Source of the DNA: Myrica gale
Lineage: Eukaryota; Streptophyta; Magnoliopsida; Fagales; Myricaceae
Length of the DNA: 64,000 nt
Direction: 5' to 3'
Assembly: GCA_963930655.1 (NCBI GenBank)
Contig: OZ005602.1
Location: 4,161,501-4,225,500, forward strand
Shown: in pieces, positions 35,531-47,414 of the stretch
Layout: every line of letters starts with the position of its first letter
Position numbering within the stretch: position 1 is the first letter of the stretch
The notes under the pieces: model-generated
The model's database searches: none
The model's input: only the letters and a program-made list of their open reading frames with translations
Told to the model about the DNA's origin: nothing
Position numbers and translations under genes: made by a program

Positions 35531-36161
35531 ATAAAACTTGAAGTTCAAACAATCAAATACAACAAAACGAATATAGCAAAGAGAAAACTTCCAGAAGATT
35601 GTACAAACGGAACACCAGTAGCCAACTACAGTCTACAAGCTCAAAGATTTTTTTATTATTTAAAAAAAGGAACTTGAACTTAGAGATATAAGGGATGTTT
35701 TGAAGAAATTTATAAGATTTTGATAAAATTATAAATATTTAGATGATGTTAAAATTGTATTAATACATGTATAAGTTGTTAACAAATATTAAAGGAAGAA
35801 GTGGTAAACTAATGTCACCATAATTTTTTTCGAGGCTAACATATAGATATATTTGAAATAAAGTTGAATACTGAAGGGCGAAACTGTCTTTTAGAAACTA
35901 ACCGGCGACCCACGTATCCGGTGATGCCCCTTGCTCGCCAGTCGCCCATATTTCCACGTCATTGCCTCTCTCTCTCTCTTGTTCTTTTTTACTCTTTAAA
36001 TACTCCTTGTCTCTGTACCTCAGCATCTCACAAACTCTCAAAACTCTCTCTCGCTCCCGCTCACTGTCGAGCTCTCAAAACTCGCTGTCTCTGTTAAGCA
36101 TATTTAGGAACCCTCTCTCTGTTTTTTAATCCCTCGACAAATTTCAAGCAGTAAGACTACA
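35531..36161 (+). promoter_or_regulatory. Upstream region and leader of Argonaute gene
   Basis: A TTTAAATAC TATA-like string lies at 35996-36004. It is followed by a CT-rich stretch (CTCTCTCGCTCCCGC and similar) leading to the ATG at 36162. CT-rich leaders are usual in plant genes. Transcription start is inferred near 36030. Confidence 0.5.
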
Positions 36162-39100
36162 ATGTCACGCCGAGGCGGTGGCAGACAGTCGGACTCTCGA
36201 CGGAATCAGCCTTCTCCGGCTTATTCAACCTCTCAGCAAGGCGGCGGAAGAGGAAGAAGCAGTGGTGGTGGTGGTGGTGGAGGTAGGGGTGGCGGTAGAG
36301 GAGGAAGAGTTGGTGATCCTTCTCCGGCGCCCTCACTTCCGGCCCGTCCTACTCCGGCGACTGTTTCTCCGGCCGCACTTCCACAGGCTGCTATAACTCC
36401 GTCGGAGGCTCTTGCTTCGTCGAGCCATGCTCCGCCACCGGATTCAACTCCGTCTCCGATATCTGCTGCTGCTCTGAGCACTGAAATGGAAAAACGTCTC
36501 ACAATGCAGGATCCAGCTCCGGTCATTCAGGCGTCGCCACCATCGTCGTCGAAGGCCCTAAACATACCGAAGAGGCCGGGCTTTGGAAGCAAAGGCCAAA
36601 AAATAATGGTCCGGGCTAATCATTTTTTGGTAGAGGTTGCGGACCGCGATCTCCATCAGTACGATGTGAGTAACTCACTCAAAGCTCTCGAATAATTTTT
36701 GTTTTTTGGTGTTATTTTTCATATCTTTATATGCACTTGCTGTTTTATTTGCTTTAGGTGTCTATTAGGCCTGAGGTGAAGTCAAAGAAAATCAGTAGAG
36801 AGATAGTAAATCAACTTGTTATGTTGTATCGTGTGTCTCATTTGGGAAACCGAGAGCCAGCATATGATGGCAGTAAGAGCCTCTATACGGCAGGACCATT
36901 GCCCTTTATGTCAAAGGAATTTGTTGTCCCCTTACCTGACAAAGATGATCGCGCTTCCTCATCTGGTTCAGTGAGGTAGTTATTTAGATTTTATTTTACT
37001 TCTGTGCTATATTTTTTGGTTAATTAGTAATGTAAATGCTTTTCTTTGCTGAACATTCAGAAAAGAACGAAGAGAACGTCAGTTTAAAGTGGTAATCAAG
37101 TTGGTTTCTAGGGCCGACCTTCATCACCTTCAACAGTTTTTACATGGCAGGCAGCTAGATGCCCCACAAGAAGCAATACAAGCTCTTGATGTGGTACTAA
37201 GAGCGGCACCATCTGCAATGTAAACTTTTTATTTATTTATTTTCTTTGATATGATTACACTTGCATTTTCCTTATGCTTCATATGAAGTCTCTTAATGGG
37301 TGCACTGAAAAATCTGACTATAGGTATTCTGTCGTTGGGAGGTCGTTTTTCCATCCTACATTAGGTCAAAAAGGTGAGCTGGGAGATGGGATTGAGTATT
37401 GGAGAGGATATTATCAGAGTCTTCGACCGACCCAGATGGGATTGTCCCTTAATATAGGTATTGAGATACTCTTGGTGTGCTCTTTGTTTTCATGCCCAAT
37501 TGCATTGACATTACTTTGCTTGTAACCTATGATTTGTTGCAGATATATCTGCCAGAGCTTTCTATGAACCAATTCTTGTGACAGAGTTTGTCCAAAAGCA
37601 TTTCAATATCAATTTATCACAGCCCCTGTCTGATCGTGATCGATTTCAGGTCAGATGATGTGATGATTGTTTTTTTTACTTTGTATGTCAGCTGCAAACT
37701 TAGGAAATAGTATAAATGTGAGTACTATAAAACGAATAAATAGATGGAAAGAGAAAAAAATGTGGTAAAAAAAATGTTCGTACTTGTTGCTGGACCTCTG
37801 TAACTTGAAAAGAAAGTATATAGTTAACATGCACGTTGGCGTTCAAAAGAAATTCATGTATTATAGTCAGAAGACGTGATAGATGAGCTTAAGGAAGTGT
37901 CAATATATTTCTATTATCATCTAAGTTGTTTAAAGGCATATAGTATAATAAGGTAAATGGGCTTCTCTTGAAAGTGTTGGTACAGAGGTTAATTAGCCCA
38001 TAATTTCCTATGACCATCATGGGTTTTCTTTTATAGCTATTTTCTGTTTCTTAATTTTTTGAAGCTAATATCTCTCCTTTGTGATTTCCAGATTAAAAAA
38101 GCTCTGAAAAAAGTCAGGATAGAGCTTACTCATAGGGAGAATTCCAAACGTTACCTTGTCACAGGGGTATCAACAGAGCCAATCAGCCAGTTAACGTGAG
38201 TCATTGTGTTTTCATGATCTCCCCCAGATTATGTTGGTTTGGTTGCATGAATGACCACTCACAGGTCGTCTAATTTTTTTTTTGAAAATATGAGCTTATT
38301 TTTTATTTTCACAAAAAGTTGCCTGGTTTCTGGAAAAATCTGAGGAGATTATTTCCTGTTTGTTTTTGTATTTGGCGTCTGTATAAATAATTTTGCAGTC
38401 TTTTTTTTTTCTCTCCAATGCTCTTAGAAGCAAATCTTGCTTTCTGGATTCCTTCAGCTTGTAGTGCAATTTGGTTTTATGAGTTCTGTAATTGTAAGAA
38501 GTTTGGTTAACAGACGTATTTCATAATAGTTAGTCTTACACTGGGCATGATGAGGCATACATCTAACATTAAGAGTGTCTCCATGAATGAATATCAGCAT
38601 GTCAGATTTTTTTCATTTGCTAGCTGCGCTTCAGATTTGTTTTCTTGATCCTGATATGTGTGTATATATATATACTGATAGCCATAATGATGGAACCGCA
38701 TATCAGTTGTTCAAATTTGTTGTTGTCTCTGTCTCTCTCTTCATTGCTTTCTTTCTGGAGTTGTTTTCGTTTCAGGAATTGTTTTCCAATTTGTTTTCTC
38801 CAGATTTACTCTTGATGACAAGAAAACGAAGACATCAGTAGTTCAATATTTTCGGGAAAAATATCAGGTTGTGCTACGGAATGTGTCTCTGCCTGCCCTT
38901 CTAGCTGGGAATGATGCGACGAAACCTGTTTACTTGCCCATGGAGGTTGGCTCACTGCTATAGTATTTTTCTGGCTTATTTTCATTTGTTTATAATGGAT
39001 TTTTTTTTCATCACAGCTCTGTAAGATTGTTGGTGGACAGAGGTACACTAAGAAATTGAACGAAAAACAAGTGACTAACATATTAAGAGCAACTTGTCAA

Positions 39101-42100
39101 CGGCCTCAGCAAAGGGAAGAAAGTATCAAGCAGGTTTAGCATTGTTCTAACTTTGTTGACAGATAGTAGGCATTATTTAATTTAACATGGCTCAATTTAG
39201 TACGTTGAATAGAGACCTGCTTAGGTTGGCTGTCTGCTGATGGTTTGTTTTCTTTTGTCCTAGACGGTTAAACAAAACAACTTCAATGGGTCTAACCTTG
39301 TAAACAAGGAATTTGGAATGCAAGTGAGGGAGGAAGCTTCATTGGTTAATGCTCGAGTTTTGCCTCCTCCAATGGTAACGTTGTGTATGTGTTCAAGATA
39401 TTTAGACAATTGTATGTTCTCAAATTTAACTTGTCAGTCCTTTTTTTGCAGCTTAAATATCATGATACTGGGAGAGAACCGAGTGAACATCCTAGAATGG
39501 GGCAGTGGAATATGATGAACAAGGTGAGATATTTTATTATTTAGAAATTGGTCCACAAACAAGTATATTGGAATGGAAAGTTCATACAAAAGGTTGTTGC
39601 TTTGTGAAAGGCACCTTGGGGGTGGGGATAAGTTGGGGCTGTTTGTGCGGGTGTTGATTATGGACCTCTGAGATTGTTCAATATGGAGTTGATTGAACTG
39701 TTTCTTTTTCAAATTTTGGAAGGCAAAGTCTTCCTGTTAACTGGGAATGGAGGTTGTAGACTTGTACAAATGAAGTCATTAAATACTGAGATAAAATAAC
39801 ATGATTTTGATTGTCTTTGTACTGTAGAAAATGATCAATGGCGGTAGAGTCGATTTCTGGACCTGCGTGAACTTCTCTCGATTAAATGTAGACTCGCAAT
39901 GGAGATTCTGTGAGCAGTTGATCGATATGTGCCTTAGCAAAGGGATGGTATGATATTTTCATTTTATCATGTTTTCATAATGAACAGATCCTGTATTGAA
40001 TCTTGACAGTTGACTCTGTGATCATTTTTTAATGTCTCCCAGGAGTTCAACACAGAACCATTGGTTCCCTTACGTTCAGCTAATTCACGTCAGATTGAAA
40101 AGGCCCTTGTCGATATTCATAAGCAATGTGTGGCGAAATTTAAAGAGATTGGCGTGGCTGGAAAACAGCTTCAGTTGTTGATTATTATTTTGCCTGACGT
40201 CCGTGGGTCTTATGGTAAGTAATTTAATTACTGTTCAGAATTTATTAGTATAATTGGTTTCCTTTGGTTGAAAGTTGGTGTGTTTAGTACTGTTCAGAAC
40301 TTATTATTAAAATTAGTTTCCTTTGGTTGAAAGATTTAATTGGTGCTTGCAGGGCCAATCAAACGAATTTGTGAAACTGAGCTAGGAATTGTTTCGCAGT
40401 GCTGTCAGCCCAGGCAACTATCAAAGCCTAATAATAGGCAATATCTTGAAAATGTGTCCCTCAAGATTAATGTCAAGGTTTGTTCTATTTGATTCCTGAT
40501 TCGTTATTCTAATTAGATTCAAAATCTTTTGTTGTTTTCAACTTTTTAACTGACTACTAAATCGTTTATAGGTTGGGGGACGTAACAATGCATTACATGA
40601 TGCGATTCAAAGAAGAATTCCACTTTTAACTGATCGACCTACAATAGTATTTGGAGCCGACGTGACGCATCCACAACCAGGAGAGGACTCTAGTCCTTCA
40701 ATAGCAGCAGTATGTTCTGTAGTTTTCTTACCATTTTCTATTGTAATTGTGTTCAGATGTTTAGTTGATGGTTGATGGATACAGGTAGTGGCTTCCATGG
40801 ATTGGCCTGAGGTAACCAAGTACAGAGGTATTTTCTCTTCTCAGACTCATCGTGCAGAAATTATTGAAGATCTCTATAAGGAATATCAGGATCCAAAAAA
40901 GGGTCTAGTTCGTGGAGGGATGATCAGGTAACATGTTGACCTGCATATTCTTTATTCCCTCTATGGAAGGAAATTTTATTATTTTTATTTGTCTCTCATT
41001 GTCTGTTGGGGTCTTCACAGGGAATTGCTTGTGGCATTCTTCAAATCTACTGGGCATAAGCCCCACCGGATCATATTCTATAGGTAAAATCTTTTTCTGA
41101 TGACGTATAAATAACGTAAATGCATTGTCCATCTTTTGTAATTGGTCTATATTGTACTTTGCAGAGATGGTGTCAGTGAAGGGCAATTCAGTCAAGTTTT
41201 GTTGTATGAGATCGATGCAATAAGAAAGGTATTACACATTGCTCCCAAATGAGTCGCTATTGTGCTGGATTGCAACTGTGTGCCAGGAAAAGAAAGCCTT
41301 GCTTGTAGTTGAATCTAATATTATTGGAACCTTGGCGGGTCTGATGCAACTCTCTAATTTTAAATTTTTTTTCTTGCAGGCTTGTCAATCGCTAGAGGAA
41401 GGATATATGCCCCCCGTGACCTTTGTAGTGGTGCAGAAAAGACATCATACACGCTTTTTCGCTGCAGATCATAGAAATCGTGATCAGACAGACAAGAGTG
41501 GCAATATTCTGCCAGGTACTGAAGTTGTCACTTTACTGTCAGCTGCAGTTTGTTGTTTCTAGGACACCACTGATGTCATAGGATCTTTATGTAGGTACTG
41601 TTGTGGACACCACAATTTGCCACCCAACAGAGTTTGACTTTTACCTTAACAGCCATGCTGGAATTCAGGTAAACTTGGGGTTATTTGGTTCCATTTGTTT
41701 TTAAAATGGGTGCTATGCATACATGCTATTACTTCAATATTGACTGAACAATTTTAATTTGCAATTCGATTACATTTTCAGGGAACTAGCCGACCTACGC
41801 ATTATCACGTATTATATGATGAGAACGGATTCAGTGCAGATCTTTTGCAAATGATGACGAACAGTTTATGTTACACGTAAATTCCTTTTAATCATTTGGT
41901 TATGTTGCTTGCCATCTTGCATCGTTAAAATTTGCGTTTTGTGACCCACCTAGAAATTTATTTCAGGTATGCAAGGTGCACTCGATCTGTCTCCATAGGT
42001 TTGAATCTCCTCACCTTTTCTTATCTTTTTGCACGAGGTTTATATGCAAATTTAACTACTGAAGTGTTTTCTCATTGCATAATGCAGTTCCTCCTGCATA

Positions 42101-42251
42101 TTATGCCCATTTAGCCGCATTTCGGGCTCGATATTACATGGAAGGTGATACATCAGAAAGTGGTTCTACAAGTGGGACTGGGAGCCAAGTGGAGGTCCGG
42201 GCCCTTCCTCTTATCAAGGATAACGTCAAGGATGTCATGTTTTACTGTTAG
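36162..42251 (+). CDS. AGO5: ARGONAUTE5-type Argonaute
   Basis: Argonautes bind small RNAs and cleave or silence matching RNA. In known plants AGO5 and rice MEL1 act in germ cells, with preference for 5'-C small RNAs. Twenty-two exons join without frame break to 997 residues: 36162-36665, 36758-36975, 37061-37219, 37324-37457, 37543-37649, 38092-38195, 38804-38945, 39017-39133, 39264-39374, 39452-39523, 39828-39947, 40043-40214, 40353-40477, 40572-40709, 40785-40927, 41021-41083, 41165-41228, 41380-41515, 41595-41668, 41782-41876, 41967-41998, 42088-42251. Residues 1-60 are Gly/Arg-rich, then a Pro/Ser/Ala-rich linker, N, PAZ, MID and PIWI. Slicer residues are present: Asp725 (GADVTHP), Glu766 (THRAE), Asp811 (YRDGVSEG) and the His908/910 pair in THYHV. 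It ends DVMFYC, usual for the clade. Assignment to AGO5 rather than AGO1/10 rests on the short GR-rich start and overall wording. Confidence 0.95.
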
Positions 42252-44086
42252 GCCTTGGTGTTTTATCTGATTGCATAATCTTTTTGTGTTATTTTTGCTA
42301 ATAGCCGCCTTCCCTACTCTGGGTGGTGTGCTTTCAGAACCAACAATGAAGTTGGGTGCTTCAGAACTAAAAATGAAGTACTCGGCACATGTTTCAACAC
42401 TCAAGAGAATGATATGGTCATATGTACATGTTTTTTGAAGTTCTATCTTGGTTGTTTAGAAAAGAAAACAGAAGTTCTATCTTTGTTATGCGGTCCAGAT
42501 TTGTGGTGTAATAAGATTCATGATTTTGCTTGAGAGGGAATCGGAATATTCTCGGTGCATATGTTATGTTTTGTGTAACCGTTTATGTTTTTTTTTTCTT
42601 ATGGGTTTTTGGATCTGAAATGAAACACTGGCTCAGGCTGTATCTTGTTTCTTTACCAATTCTCCAATTTCTGTTTCCCATCACATAGCTTGAAATATTG
42701 AAGTTTTTTCAAGTTTGGAACCAATCTGTATCTAGGGTACTTTAAAGCACTTTTAATGTCTTTCTTTTAAAACTGAAGACAAATTTTCCGAGAAACAAGC
42801 TTAGATTACATTATATATGTAACTTATAATCATAAATACTATATATTTTTAATCACTCCAGAAATATTATATGCTTTCAGTCATTTTTAATCAACAAGAT
42901 TATCAAATTTCTATCTTAATCAGTATATGTTATATCCCATGAGAATCAACAAGATTAATAAATTTCTATATTAACCCAATCAATCCATCAAGATAAGATT
43001 GAGAGAGATGACCAAGTGAAGAATCTCTTTAAAGGGGCAAGGCAACCACCAAATTGATCTGCTATAACTATTTTGGACCAGTACACCCGTACTATGTTCA
43101 GAACCTTTAAACCTATTAGTAGTAGATTTTCATGCGAACTTGCATCAGCTTGTTACTGGAAATCCAGCTACACACTCCCTTAACAACTCTCAAAGGGGTC
43201 CTCACAAGTACATGGTGATCTTAATGAATTTGATCTTTTAAAAAACAGAGGGAATTTTAAAAATTTAGACGCACTCTTTTTTCTTCTTCAACTTCTTCTA
43301 AAGATTTCTAATCTAATATGATAGACAAGACAATTTCTCTCTATTTGTATATTATTTATTCAAAACATCTAGAGAATGGCCTGATAGGTTATTTAAATCG
43401 GTGTCAAGAAGGTTAGAACTTAATTGGCTAAATAATTGACTTGGTGGTTATTTTTTTTTTCTGCGTCCACTAGTATTACTCTCTTAGCTAACTTCGGGCT
43501 CACTCTCAGCTAACTTCAATTACTCTTTAGTTCAGATTCTTTATTCTTCAAACTCCAAGTTAGTTGTAGTGGCAGAGTCAGGATGAAAATCCAAGAGGGT
43601 TGAACTTTAAAGGTGAGTGGTCAGTGGTGGCTGGTGTGGCGGTCAGTGGTCAGCGATGGAGCACGAGCAACTGAGAGAAAAGCTAGTGCGGAAGAAACTA
43701 GTGGCTGATGCGGCAGAGGGCAACGAGCAACAATTGAGAGAGATCAGAGAAGTTGAGATAGAGGGATAATGAATTCGAAGAGAGAGAGAGAGAGAAAGGG
43801 ATAAACGTGTTCGGAGAGAGTCGAAAGTTTTTCAAAACAAGGTGAAATGATGCGTTTCACCCTGATGTAATTTTTTTAGCAACAGAGGGTAAAAAAATTC
43901 TATTTAACCTCTTACCCAAATAGTTGTTATGCAAAAAAAATATATTTAACCCCTCTAATTTTTTATTTATATGTTTTTATTTGGCCTCTTTGTCTAGAGG
44001 AGTTTAGAGATATAAATTATCGCAGTAGTACTAGAATTTTCCTTGTGGTTCATTGATCATTTAGCCCACCATAGGAAGTTGGATAT
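42252..44086. other. Argonaute 3' flank and intergenic
   Basis: The first few hundred bases should be the Argonaute 3' untranslated region. GTAGTGGCAGAGTCAGGA at about 43566 resembles one end of a plant element with GTGGCGGAGCCAGGA termini; its partner is not found. A short GA repeat lies at 43780-43796. No gene is supported. Confidence 0.45.
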
Positions 44087-45342
44087 TGTGAGTCCTAGTT
44101 TCAGGATTAAGGCAACCCAAGAGGGGGGGGGTGAATTGGTTTTCTAAAACTTTTCGGTATTGACCCCCAAAGACGTGTTTGCTAGTAGATACTACTTTAG
44201 CACAAGTATATAATATGCGGAACTGTAAATAAGTGCTAAAGTAAGGAGTAGGGATAAGAGAAGCAAACACTCGATTTTTAGGTGGTTCGGCAAACCCGCC
44301 TACATCCACCCCTCAAGCTCCTTCACCGAGCCTTGAGGTTTCTCCACTATTCTTCAAATAGCTTTACACACTAGCTTCCGGGTGCTAGTGAACCGTACAA
44401 GTGTTTTCTCCCGGGCTCAACACTCAAACCCACCCAAGTGGTTTTTCGGGCTTACCACTCACAACCTTACCAAGCTTGAGATATACCCTCTCTAAGCTTC
44501 TTCTTTAGTGAACAACCTCACTAAAGGAAACAACTCTCTAGATAGGAAGATTTAGGAACAAGACTCTCTCAAAGAGTGGATATAAAAGTGGAAAGCTCTA
44601 TCTCTTGATTCACACAAAGACAAGGATGTGAAAGTGCAATTTGTGTGAATGATATGAGAAATATGAAATAAGAAGGTTTAGAATATTTCTCAAGCTATAC
44701 AAATGATATGTGGTCGTTGGTTCTTAATTTTAGACGTTTTGGATGTGTATTTATAGGCCACATATGAAAACTAGCCGTTTATAGCCGTTGGGGGTCGATT
44801 TGACAATTTTACCGTTGTACCGGTCGACCGCTTCATGTACCGGTCGACCGGTTCAAGTAGCCGTTGCCCAACGGTCATAATTTTGAATGCTGTCAATGAT
44901 CGACCGCTTCATGTAGAGGTCGACCGCTACAAAAAGTTCATCGACCGCTTCATTTAAAAACATGTTTTTGACCACTTTTAAACACTCAATTTTAAAGACT
45001 TAATTCTCATAAGTATATGAAGGGTTTAGGAATATATTTGGGGTGTTTTGAAACCTTTAAAAACATTTTAATCTTTCAAACAAAAGGTAAAACGGTTTAT
45101 GCACGTTTTGAAAGATATGCAAGTGCGTGATTCAAATCCTTGTCAAATGTGAAATAAAGAGTTACAAGGATTATACCCTAAGGTTTTGAATCTTCACTTT
45201 AAGCACTTTGCATCTTCTTGTTCTTATTTCTTCAAGTTTTTGGCTCTTTTATCAAGTCGTCTTTGTCTTTGAAGATGTCCACTTTATAAACTTATTCATT
45301 TATTGAAATCATCAAAACCTTGATTGTGCACAAAAGCCAACA
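44087..45342 (-). mobile_element. Solo LTR (copia-like), minus orientation
   Basis: Read on the plus strand, it starts TGTGAGTCCTAG and ends AAAGCCAACA. An exact 5-bp duplication, GATAT, flanks it (44082-44086 and 45343-45347). On the minus strand there is TATAAATA (44749-44756), and near the 3' end a CACCCCCCCCTCTTGGG motif typical of SIRE/Maximus-type copia LTRs. Upstream of the TATA, GTCGACCG-type repeats recur at 44817-44955. No internal domain remains. Confidence 0.9.
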
Positions 45343-45347
45343 GATAT

Positions 45348-46290
45348 AACCCTGTTTGTGAAAAAATTTGTGCGAAATTTCTTGGTTAGCATAAATGCAT
45401 GCATCCTTTCGCGTGGCAAGCAAAAATTAAAAATGACAACATAGCCCCTATGTAAAGTGGACTCCAATAGAAAATGACAAAGGTATAATAGAAATTAGTG
45501 AACTTACCAAAGGAATGACAGTGTCATTCATTTAGGTCATGTACGAGTAACGAGAAATACACTACACTAAACACGGCGTGGTGTGATACCCTTTGAAATT
45601 CTAACTTCAAGGCTTTACTTTGAGTTAGGGCCACTGGGCCATAGTTGGCCTATGCCTATGAGGGTCGGGCCTAGGCTAACTTATGAAAAAAATACATGTA
45701 TTTATTTTTGGGCGGTGCAATTGGTGGTGGCCGCCCAGGGCCGCTACCCCTTGCATTTAGTTGGCTCTCAACTTGCAACAATGCTCTAAACACACTTGAA
45801 AACCTTCATTTCTTGACATAAACCTCTATGATAAGTCTTCTTATGAAGTTAAGACAAATTATTTATAATTCTAAAAGAAAATATTACAACTAATAGAAAT
45901 ATTTTTGACACCAAATATGTTCGCCCAACATATTCAACCATTACATATTCACAAATTCAACTAATGAACACACTATCCACTTGTGCAACCGGTTTCCATG
46001 AATTAAGCTTTTGTTTAATTTAATATATGTGTTGCTTCCGTTGATTAAGAAAAATAAACGGATGAATGATTTGTTTCGATGTGTCACTTTCAGGTCGTAC
46101 ATTTGAAACTTTAATAAACCAAGCACCTTGTTTTAAAAGCAAATTGTCCATCAAATAATTCTAATGCCTTTTGACTGTGTGGAGAGCTCCTTACGCGCCA
46201 GGCATCAAACCCCGCCTCTACTCCTCCCCACGTCCCCACCATGGGACTTGTAATTTAAAGATAGGTTAAATATCCTCACCAGTATATCTC
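45348..46290. other. Intergenic, no gene recognised
   Basis: GC-rich GGGCCACTGGGCC and GGCCGCCCAGGGCC strings occur at 45627-45760 without a conserved frame. The rest is AT-rich and non-coding as far as can be seen. Confidence 0.45.
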
Positions 46291-46298
46291 ATTTAACT

Positions 46299-46701
46299 TA
46301 GGGCCGAATAAAATCGGATCGCAGATAGAATCGGACCACAAAATCGGACCGAATTTGTGATTCGATCCCATCTTGATTGTGTAATCCGGTCCAATCCAGA
46401 CTTTTTGAAAATCGGTATGGACCGGACCGGACCGAACTGAATATATTAATATATATATAAAATATTTTTAATAGATTTTTTAATATAAAATACAAATTTA
46501 AAAAGTTTAATTTTAACCTAAACTAAAATTTTTCATTCTCCCTTCAAAATTAACCTAAATTGTAAAAAAAATTATAAAAATTATCATAAAAAAATGAAAC
46601 CGATCAGATCAAGACCGAACCGCTTTGGACCGGTCCTTCCATATAAGTACAACCGAATTCCGGTTCAAAAATCGGACTGAATTTTCAGTTGTGCAGCCCT
46701 A
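46299..46701. mobile_element. hAT MITE with exact 8-bp duplication
   Basis: The ends are TAGGGCCGAATAAAATC on the left and TAGGGCTGCACAACTG read from the right. ATTTAACT flanks both sides exactly (46291-46298 and 46702-46709). The 403-bp body has CGGACCGGACC-type subterminal repeats and no coding capacity. Confidence 0.88.
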
Positions 46702-46709
46702 ATTTAACT

Positions 46710-47414
46710 GTTAATCACACGTAGATAATGTCACACACGTGAAAATGAACAACTAATTTAAAATAAATTATAATTAATTAATCAGACGCCCACGTGTAAA
46801 ATCATGGACTCACACGGGTCCAAAATCCCCAAAATCCCTAAACACTCTTCAATTCCATCTCCCCTCCCAGTTCCACAAGAACCCTAAATCCCAATCCAGT
46901 TGATTTCGAATTCATCACAAACACAGCCGTCAAAGGCCACCTCCCATAGAACCCCCAGGCACCCCCGCCCCCATATTTCTTGGGAGTTCTACGCCCAACT
47001 TTGTGCTTGCAATTTTCTGGTTTTTGTTGTTGTTGCTTTCTGGATTTTACAGGAAATGATGAATACTCTGTTCTCCTCGGCGAGTTTTTCAGCAACTAAA
47101 CGACAAGGTCGTTGTTATGCGAATTATCCAACGTAACACAGTAACACACCTTACCCCACAAAAAAAGCAATTATCCAATATAACCCCCGGTAGCCGGTTT
47201 GGCCACGTCATGGTTTAAGACAAAACACTCCGGCCAGAATGCAAATATTGGGCGATCTCTCTAATCTAGCTACAGTCGTGGGATTTTTTTTTATTTATTT
47301 AACTCTCGTCTCTTAAATTTAAGTACAAATTAAAATAAATATAAATACTTAATAAGTCCAATGCAACAAATAGGTCATGTACAAGTATTTAAAGAACTAT
47401 TCTTATAAAAACTC
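46710..47414. other. Possible orphan 5' gene end
   Basis: A CCCACGTG G-box lies at about 46789-46796. A CT/CA-rich stretch then leads to an ATG ATG at 47056-47061, in a plus frame reading MMNTLFSSASFSATKRQ before a stop at 47134-47136. This resembles the start of an organelle-targeted protein gene, but no downstream exon is seen. It may be a truncated gene or chance. Confidence 0.3.

Noticed and set aside
36233..36526. Minus-strand frame opposite the Argonaute N-terminus
   Set aside because: It is the antisense of the GGT/CCG-rich repeat that encodes the Gly/Arg and Pro/Ala-rich N-terminus.
44817..44955. CRISPR-like or satellite array
   Set aside because: The GTCGACCG repeats are short, irregularly spaced and inside a bounded LTR, so they are promoter-type repeats rather than an array.
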